A DNA stretch of 46,603 nucleotides from JBMYXZ01 sp049608925 (GTDB lineage: Bacteria; Pseudomonadota; Alphaproteobacteria; JAGOMX01). The notes beneath the pieces were generated by a model that did not search any database, was not told where the DNA came from, and saw only the letters and a list, made by a program, of their open reading frames with translations. The stretch spans positions 1-46,603 of the forward strand of contig JBMYXZ010000002.1 of the NCBI GenBank assembly GCA_049608925.1. The letters are read 5' to 3'. The position numbers and the translations under genes were made by a program. How positions within the stretch are numbered: position 1 is the stretch's first letter; the number at the start of each line of letters is the position of its first letter. This document shows positions 41,612 through 46,603 of the stretch, one piece after another.

Positions 41612-42823
41612 ATGAATTATAAAAGCTTTTTTTCTGCGTCTTTGGACGAAATGAAACAACAGGGGCGCTATCGTTACTTCGCCAACCTCCAGCGCAAATG
41701 CGGTGATTTTCCGCGCGCCGTAAATGGCGACCAGGAAAACCAGCAAGATGTAACTGTTTGGTGCAGCAATGACTACTTGGGAATGGGGCAGCACCCAAAA
41801 GTGCTGCAGGCCATGAAAGATGCTATCGACACCTATGGTGCTGGTGCAGGCGGCACTCGCAATATTTCAGGCACGACCTGCCTGCATGTGGAGCTCGAGC
41901 GAGAAATCGCCAAAGTGCATGGCAAAGAAGCTGCGCTTATCTTTACCTCTGGTTATGTGGCAAATGAAGCGGCCCTATCGACACTTGGAAGCAAACTTCC
42001 TGACTGCGTCATCTTTTCTGACCAGAACAATCACGCCTCTATGGTGCACGGCATCCGCTCCAGCAGAGCACCCAAGCATATTTTCAAGCATTCCGATCCA
42101 GAAGATCTCGAACGGCTTTTAAAGCAGCACCCGAAAGATCAGGCAAAAATCGTTGCCTTCGAGTCCATATACTCTATGGAAGGGGATATTGCACCGGTCG
42201 AAGAATTCGTGGAACTGTGCGAAGAATACAATGCCATCAGCTATATCGATGAAGTGCACGGTGTAGGGCTATATGGTCGCAGTGGCGGCGGTATTGTCCA
42301 GCAATTAAACTTGTGCAACAGACTGGATGTAATACAAGGAACTTTTGGAAAAGCCATTGGCTTGATTGGTGGATATATTGCAGGATCAAAAGAACTGATC
42401 GACTTTGTTCGCAGTTACGCGCCTGGATTTATTTTCACAACTGCTTTGCCTCCTGCAATTCTTGGCGGCATTATAGCCAGCATCAAACACCTTGAAACCA
42501 GCCATAAAGAGCGCGAGATTCATCAGCTACGCGCTGCATACCTTAAAAGTGCACTGACCAGAGCTGGCATACCATTTTATCCTTCGTCCAGCCATATCGT
42601 GCCCATTATTGTTGGAGACGCCGCAATATGCAAAAACGTCACCGATACTTTGATGAATGAATTTAATATTTACGTGCAGCCCATTAACTATCCAACAGTC
42701 CCAATGGGCACAGAGCGCATTCGATTAGCCCCCACCCCAATGCATACAGAAAAGATGATTGATGATCTTGTCTCGGCACTGTCTGAAATTTGGGCACGAC
42801 TAAACATAAAGATGGCAGCATAA
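41612..42823 (+). CDS. hemA: 5-aminolevulinate synthase
   Basis: Condenses glycine and succinyl-CoA to 5-aminolevulinate, the first step of heme synthesis in alphaproteobacteria (Shemin pathway). PLP is bound by Lys247 in IQGTFGKAIG, matching Lys248 of the Rhodobacter enzyme. CSNDYLGMG, GAGGTRNISGT and YIDEVHGVG are the other signatures. 403 residues. It is divergent from xseA with about 80 bases between the starts. Heme from this pathway supplies cytochromes b and c1 encoded at 16.5-18.5 kb. Confidence 0.97.
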   Translation: MNYKSFFSASLDEMKQQGRYRYFANLQRKCGDFPRAVNGDQENQQDVTVWCSNDYLGMGQHPKVLQAMKDAIDTYGAGAGGTRNISGTTCLHVELEREIAKVHGKEAALIFTSGYVANEAALSTLGSKLPDCVIFSDQNNHASMVHGIRSSRAPKHIFKHSDPEDLERLLKQHPKDQAKIVAFESIYSMEGDIAPVEEFVELCEEYNAISYIDEVHGVGLYGRSGGGIVQQLNLCNRLDVIQGTFGKAIGLIGGYIAGSKELIDFVRSYAPGFIFTTALPPAILGGIIASIKHLETSHKEREIHQLRAAYLKSALTRAGIPFYPSSSHIVPIIVGDAAICKNVTDTLMNEFNIYVQPINYPTVPMGTERIRLAPTPMHTEKMIDDLVSALSEIWARLNIKMAA

Positions 42824-42887
42824 TTATCTTGCAGATTTAGGGTGCATGAGGATATAACTAGCTAACACAAATTCTGAAGGTGTATAT

Positions 42888-43454
42888 ATGAAGATCAACG
42901 GCAACGAAATTCGTCCAGGAAATATCCTAGAGCATAATGGTGGCCTTTGGCGCGCTGTTAAGACCGAGTCGGTAAAGCCTGGTAAGGGCGGCGCCTATGC
43001 TCAGGTTGAGCTGAAGAATATTCGTGATGGCTCGAAGCTGAACCAACGCTTCCGCGCCAGCGAGTCAGTTGAAAAAGTACGCCTCGACGATGGCGAATTT
43101 CAATTTTTGTATGCCGATGGTGAAGACTTTACCTTTATGAATCAAACCACTTTTGATCAAATCAACCTAGGTAATGATATTATTGGTGAAGCATCTGAAT
43201 ATCTTCAGGATGGTATGGTTGTAACACTGTCTTCTTATGAAGGCGAGGTTCTAAGCATTACCCTTCCAGACACAGTTGTCCTGGAAATTGTCGAGTCTGA
43301 GCCTGTGGTTAAAGGCCAAACCGCCGCATCTTCTTTCAAACCAGCTGTGCTTGAAAATGGTGTACGCGTCATGGTTCCACCACACATCGAAACAGGCACA
43401 AAAGTCGTCGTAAACACCGCTGATAGCACCTATGTAGAGCGGGCAAAGGATTAG
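42888..43454 (+). CDS. efp: Elongation factor P
   Basis: Relieves ribosome stalling at polyproline. Three beta-barrel domains over 188 residues. The tip loop KPGKGGAY carries Lys33, the position modified by beta-lysylation in E. coli (Lys34). Loss of the YeiP-type features and the C-terminal GxxVxVPxxIxxG pattern (ENGVRVMVPPHIETGTKVVV) identify true EF-P. Whether the Lys is modified here is unknown, as no epmA/epmB lies nearby. It is followed after 9 bases by suhB, a standard alphaproteobacterial pair. Confidence 0.97.
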   Translation: MKINGNEIRPGNILEHNGGLWRAVKTESVKPGKGGAYAQVELKNIRDGSKLNQRFRASESVEKVRLDDGEFQFLYADGEDFTFMNQTTFDQINLGNDIIGEASEYLQDGMVVTLSSYEGEVLSITLPDTVVLEIVESEPVVKGQTAASSFKPAVLENGVRVMVPPHIETGTKVVVNTADSTYVERAKD

Positions 43455-43463
43455 TATAGTACA

Positions 43464-44276
43464 ATGAGTTATTCCCCAGTAGCCGGGCGTTCAGCCCTGA
43501 TGAACGTTATGGTGCGTGCTGTGTCAAAAGCAGCCCGTCGTATAGTTAGAGACTTTGGTGAGATTGAGCAACTGCAAGTGTCCATGAAGGGCCCAGGTAA
43601 TTTTGCTTCCAAGACGGATCATCAAGCCGAAAAGACTCTATACGAAGAGCTTTCCCGCGATCGCCCGGATTATAGCTTCTTGCTGGAAGAGTCCGGCTAT
43701 ATAAAAGGTAATGACGAAAATAACTGCTTCATTATCGACCCATTGGATGGCACCAATAACTTTATTCATGGTGTGCCACACTTTTCCATATCTGTTGCCT
43801 TACAGCGCGACAATGAAATCATCGCTGGTGTCATTTACGACCCCATCCGGGACGAGCTATTCTGTGCGGAAAAAGGGGCTGGTGCCTTTATGAACAACCG
43901 CCGGATTCGTGTTTCAGGACGCCGAGACTTGAAGACATGCATGATAGGTACGGGACTGTCTATTCGCTCACCGGAAAAGCGCGAACTTACACAACGCACT
44001 ATTAATGCTATTGGCCCGCAGATTGCTGCCATCAGAAATACAGGCTCAATTGCCTTGGATTTGGCCTATGTTGCAGCAGGACGCTTTGATGGTTACTGGC
44101 GCCATAACTTGCAGGCTTGGGATGTTGCCAGTGGCTTAATCCTGATCAAAGAAGCTGGTGGCTATGTTTCGGACATGAACGGCAAAAATGCAATTCTTGA
44201 GAAGAAGAATATCGTTGCTGGTAACGAATACACCCATACACCCTTGCTGAAAATCATGAAAGAATGCGCGCAATAA
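43464..44276 (+). CDS. suhB: Inositol monophosphatase family protein (SuhB-like)
   Basis: A magnesium-dependent, lithium-sensitive type phosphatase. Metal ligands are Glu75/Glu76 (LLEESGY), Asp92 and Asp95 with Thr97 in IIDPLDGTNNF, and the Asp in AWDVASGLILIKEAGG near residue 220. 270 residues is typical. It hydrolyses inositol-1-phosphate and related sugar phosphates; in E. coli SuhB also joins rRNA antitermination complexes. Coupling with efp suggests a translation-related setting. The exact in vivo role is not decided by sequence. Confidence 0.93.
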   Translation: MSYSPVAGRSALMNVMVRAVSKAARRIVRDFGEIEQLQVSMKGPGNFASKTDHQAEKTLYEELSRDRPDYSFLLEESGYIKGNDENNCFIIDPLDGTNNFIHGVPHFSISVALQRDNEIIAGVIYDPIRDELFCAEKGAGAFMNNRRIRVSGRRDLKTCMIGTGLSIRSPEKRELTQRTINAIGPQIAAIRNTGSIALDLAYVAAGRFDGYWRHNLQAWDVASGLILIKEAGGYVSDMNGKNAILEKKNIVAGNEYTHTPLLKIMKECAQ

Positions 44277-44371
44277 AAACGAAAGCCATAATAAATACGT
44301 GTTAATCCTTGACTTCTTTTGTTATGCTTCCGATATATAAATAGCAAGTAACATGAAAAGGATATTTTATT

Positions 44372-45400
44372 ATGGTTCGTAAGTTTTTAGTCACAGCAGG
44401 CTTTGTTGCAAGCTTGCTATCCTCTCCGGCTTGTCTTGCTCAGGAAAAGCCTGAAGGCGATTTTAAGATTCCTGATTCCGCTAAGCCAGAGACCATCGAT
44501 TTTAACACGGTTAAGCCAGGCACAGTTGTTGGTCAGGTTGGTAATAAATCAATCGCAATCGAGGAAGTTTTCCAAGCGATGCAGGCTCTACCGCCTGAGA
44601 TTCGCCAAGGGCTGCCGATTGAGCTTTTATTCCAAACAACTCTAGAACAGCTGATTCAGATGAAAATCATCGAGTCTGAAATGCTAAAGAAGAAAGCTGA
44701 ACTGCTGAAAGAGCCTGAAGTGAAAGAGGCCCTAGAAGCTGCACAAAACCAGATTCTGCTTGGATTCTTCACAGAAGAGCATGTAATCGGGCCGGTTGCC
44801 ACTAAAAAGGCTATCCGTGCGAAGTACCGTGAATTCACTAACGAGTTTCCTAAGGATACAGATCAAGCAAAAATCCGTTTGATTGTGTTGAAGACAGAAG
44901 ACGATGCCAAGGCTGTGCATGCGCAGTTGAAATCTGGCGCAGACTTTTTAAAGCTTGCGCGTGAAAAGTCAATCCAGAAGGAAACTGCAAAACGTGATGG
45001 TGAAATTGGCTTCATCAATGTTCTGGAAAAAGAAAAACTGCTTCCAGGTTTTGATATCATCTTCAAAAAGAACGGTAAAAAGTATGCTGTTCCAACAGGA
45101 AGCTTTACAGATCCAATCAAGACAGACTTGGGCTGGTGCATTCTGAAGGTAGACGAGCGCAAAGAGTTCAAAGCTCCGAAACTCGCGCAAATGAAAGAAA
45201 TGCTGAAAGCACAGCTTTCACAAGAAGCTTTGACCAAATTTACCGAGGCACGTACAAAGAAAATGGCCGTGAAACGTATTCACCCGAATACAGGCAAGCC
45301 AATGCGTCCAATTGAAGAGCAGCTGAAAGCTCTGCAAGATGTCTTAAAAACCCAAATCGAAAAAGAGGGCAAGAAGAAAGAAGCTGAACCTTCTTCCTAA
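44372..45400 (+). CDS. Periplasmic parvulin-type peptidyl-prolyl isomerase / chaperone
   Basis: 342 residues with signal peptide MVRKFLVTAGFVASLLSS to CLA. An N-terminal SurA/PrsA-like helical chaperone part (VGQVGNKSIAIEEVFQAMQA, then LEQLIQMKIIESEML) leads to a central parvulin domain (about 170-275) with KIRLIVLKTEDDAKAVHAQL, GADFLKLAREKS, DGEIGFI and PIKTDLGWCILKVDE. The Lys-rich C-terminal tail is probably disordered. It likely helps fold outer-membrane or secreted proteins. TTGACT at 44309 with TATATA at 44334 may be its promoter, spacing 19 bases. A terminator follows the stop. Confidence 0.88.
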   Translation: MVRKFLVTAGFVASLLSSPACLAQEKPEGDFKIPDSAKPETIDFNTVKPGTVVGQVGNKSIAIEEVFQAMQALPPEIRQGLPIELLFQTTLEQLIQMKIIESEMLKKKAELLKEPEVKEALEAAQNQILLGFFTEEHVIGPVATKKAIRAKYREFTNEFPKDTDQAKIRLIVLKTEDDAKAVHAQLKSGADFLKLAREKSIQKETAKRDGEIGFINVLEKEKLLPGFDIIFKKNGKKYAVPTGSFTDPIKTDLGWCILKVDERKEFKAPKLAQMKEMLKAQLSQEALTKFTEARTKKMAVKRIHPNTGKPMRPIEEQLKALQDVLKTQIEKEGKKKEAEPSS

Positions 45401-45417
45401 ACTCTTGATCTGAATTC

Positions 45418-45454
45418 AAGGGCCTTGCAGAATTGTGAGGCCCTTTCTTTATTC
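45418..45454 (+). terminator. Rho-independent terminator of the parvulin gene
   Basis: AAGGGCCT and AGGCCCTT form an 8-bp stem around a 12-base loop, followed by TCTTTATT. It lies 17 bases after the stop codon. Its tail overlaps the last codons of the convergent RTX-like gene. Confidence 0.8.
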
Positions 45455-46102
45455 CGTGAAGTTGGTGTTTAGATGCTCGTCAATCTGCACAATTGCACCA
45501 GATTCATGGACATATGTGTCATATCCTTCGGAAACATCAACACCTTCAGGCAGCAAATCTCCTGGTGTCAGCTTTGTCCAGCCTTGTTCCTGGAAGTCTA
45601 CAAAATCATATGCAGAATCCCCATCAATAATCAGATGATTCCCCATGCCGATAATTTCTTGCGCCTCGAGAGGGATTTTATGCGCAACATCATTAAGGAT
45701 GTCCATATCCTCTTCTGGTGTTAAAGCAGACAGATTTTCAAAATTTATGACGTCTTGTTCATTGAAATCCAGTGGATCCCCTGAAACACCGTGAAATAGA
45801 TCATCAGTATTATCCACAAAATATAAATCTTCTGGCCTGATGGTATCGACTATATATTCACCAAGATTGTCATTTCCGGGACCACCGGCATAATTATCAT
45901 TGCCTGCAGTATCGTCCACTAAAACATCTTCAATGTTGTCAGCATCACTGAACTCTATGAATGGATTTGACGCCCCTTGTTCTGCATCAGCATTGTCGAA
46001 ATCACTGAAATCTTGCAAGCTTTTGTCGTGGTCGTTTGCAGGCTCGCCTCCAAACAGCGACTTGCCAAAAGATAGGAATTTTTCAAAAAATCCAGTAGCC
46101 AT
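45449..46102 (-). CDS. Acidic RTX-like protein of unknown function
   Basis: 217 residues, very acidic (Asp/Glu-rich from residue 20 onward), no N-terminal signal peptide. Around residue 65-80, DDTAGNDNYAGGPGNDNLGE resembles one or two degenerate GGxGNDxLxx calcium-binding nonapeptides. The C-terminal part (HLIIDGDSAYDFVDFQEQGW to YDTYVHESGAIVQIDEHLN) resembles the module that ends many large RTX adhesins and type I secreted proteins. It may be a small type I substrate or the remnant of a larger one. A TolC is encoded at 25.7 kb, but no ABC exporter is here. The link is speculative. Confidence 0.6.
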   Translation of the reverse strand: MATGFFEKFLSFGKSLFGGEPANDHDKSLQDFSDFDNADAEQGASNPFIEFSDADNIEDVLVDDTAGNDNYAGGPGNDNLGEYIVDTIRPEDLYFVDNTDDLFHGVSGDPLDFNEQDVINFENLSALTPEEDMDILNDVAHKIPLEAQEIIGMGNHLIIDGDSAYDFVDFQEQGWTKLTPGDLLPEGVDVSEGYDTYVHESGAIVQIDEHLNTNFTE

Positions 46103-46264
46103 GAGCCTTCATCAGATTATCGTATCTGACTATATTGTGAGATAAATACCTTAAAGATTTGCTAACCCATTAAAACAACCTCTAGATAAATATTAACCAA
46201 TAATAAACATATTTATTATATTATTAAAATGTCAATTGATTATCAAAACAAAGGAGAACTTAAC

Positions 46265-46603
46265 ATGAAATTTACATTATATTCATTTGTTGCCTTTGCA
46301 TTTATTTTTATAGCCGGTAGTTTTTCTGGCATAAATGATGTGCATGCAGCTGATAACCCAGTGCTTAAAATGTCTAAAAGCTTTGAATTAGCAAATAAGA
46401 AAACAGTAATTAAGGAAAAAAATGGCAAAACAAAAACTATAATTAATGAAAAAAAAGCTGATGGAACCAAGGTGCAAACAAAAATTAAAGATAAGAATGG
46501 CAAAATAAAAACTAAAATTAAAAAATTAAATCCTGATGGAACCAGGGTGAAAACAAAAATCAAAGATAAGAATGACAAAATAAAAACTAAAGTTAAAGAA
46601 AGA
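46265..46603 (+). CDS. Secreted lysine-rich repeat protein, partial at the window end
   Basis: AAGGAG lies 8 bases before ATG 46265, and the frame stays open for 113 codons to the end of the window. A signal peptide (MKFTLYSFVAFAFIFIAG, cleavage after VHA) is followed by a highly basic stretch with tandem units of 25 residues beginning at DGTKVQTKIKDKNGKIKTKI and DGTRVKTKIKDKNDKIKTKV, and a weaker earlier unit (KEKNGKTKTIIN). The DNA is much more AT-rich than its neighbours. I recognise no family; the repeat could form beta structure or bind polyanions such as DNA or cell-wall polymers. The C-terminus is outside the window. Confidence 0.75.
   Translation, partial: MKFTLYSFVAFAFIFIAGSFSGINDVHAADNPVLKMSKSFELANKKTVIKEKNGKTKTIINEKKADGTKVQTKIKDKNGKIKTKIKKLNPDGTRVKTKIKDKNDKIKTKVKER

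Noticed and set aside
41531..41794. Longer xseA start at 41794
   Set aside because: The extension is antisense to the divergent hemA coding region and is not part of the XseA family; a start at 41530 or 41560 fits.
46243..46578. Minus-strand open frame with Phe/Leu-Ser repeats
   Set aside because: It is the reverse reading of the AT-rich, Lys-rich repeats; the plus strand has a ribosome binding site, a signal peptide and protein-level repeats.

Overview
The window reads as a chromosomal segment of an alphaproteobacterium. Supporting markers are a PopZ-type polar organizer next to valS, glycine-dependent 5-aminolevulinate synthase, a petABC cytochrome bc1 operon, the tatA-tatB-tatC-serS-surE order, the short second-type SerC, the efp-suhB pair and a polyhydroxyalkanoate synthase. 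Moderate base composition, several small secreted proteins of unknown function, a DUF2608-like protein and many extragenic palindromes would fit a Holosporales-like or similar host-associated lineage, but that placement is inference. A 10-N gap shows it is a draft scaffold.

Layout. 1-4.1 kb (minus strand): broken LysE-type exporter, phaC, ABC-F ATPase. 4.2-9.5 kb: glutaredoxin, a REPIN-like palindrome pair, tRNA-Arg, nucleoside hydrolase, leucine dehydrogenase, glmM and a degenerate ThiD-like kinase. 9.6-12.7 kb: a second palindrome pair, a DUF4286-like gene coupled to serC, a secreted unknown protein, an unassigned structured RNA candidate and a Nudix protein with an altered box. 12.7-18.5 kb: rpmH-rnpA-yidD-yidC-engB followed by petABC. 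18.5-23.5 kb: a secreted unknown protein that seems to start at AUC, mgtE, maeB with the scaffold gap, and gpt. 23.6-31.2 kb: polyprenyl diphosphate synthase, then pcm-rhodanese-tolC-popZ-valS and a DUF2608-like HAD protein. 31.2-33.9 kb is the accessory part: a GIY-YIG gene, nested repeats, tRNA-Ser, a frameshifted remnant and a hipBA module with its own promoter and operator. 34-46.6 kb: OmpA/MotB-like protein, class I aldolase, surE-serS-tatCBA, a secreted putative 2H phosphoesterase, xseA, hemA, efp-suhB, a parvulin-type chaperone, an RTX-like acidic protein and the start of a lysine-rich repeat protein that leaves the window.

Most genes are housekeeping and form coherent units. Ribosome and membrane biogenesis genes lead into the bc1 complex, whose Rieske subunit carries a twin-arginine signal and would be exported by the TatABC encoded 22 kb away. 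Heme from ALAS supplies cytochromes b and c1. The polyprenyl synthase probably makes the quinone tail. The most interesting material is in the gaps: a 117-nt three-way-junction RNA candidate with a consensus -10 box directly upstream, a HipB-type operator on a textbook promoter, inverted palindrome pairs, and a repeat array whose copies differ only at synonymous positions of one open frame.
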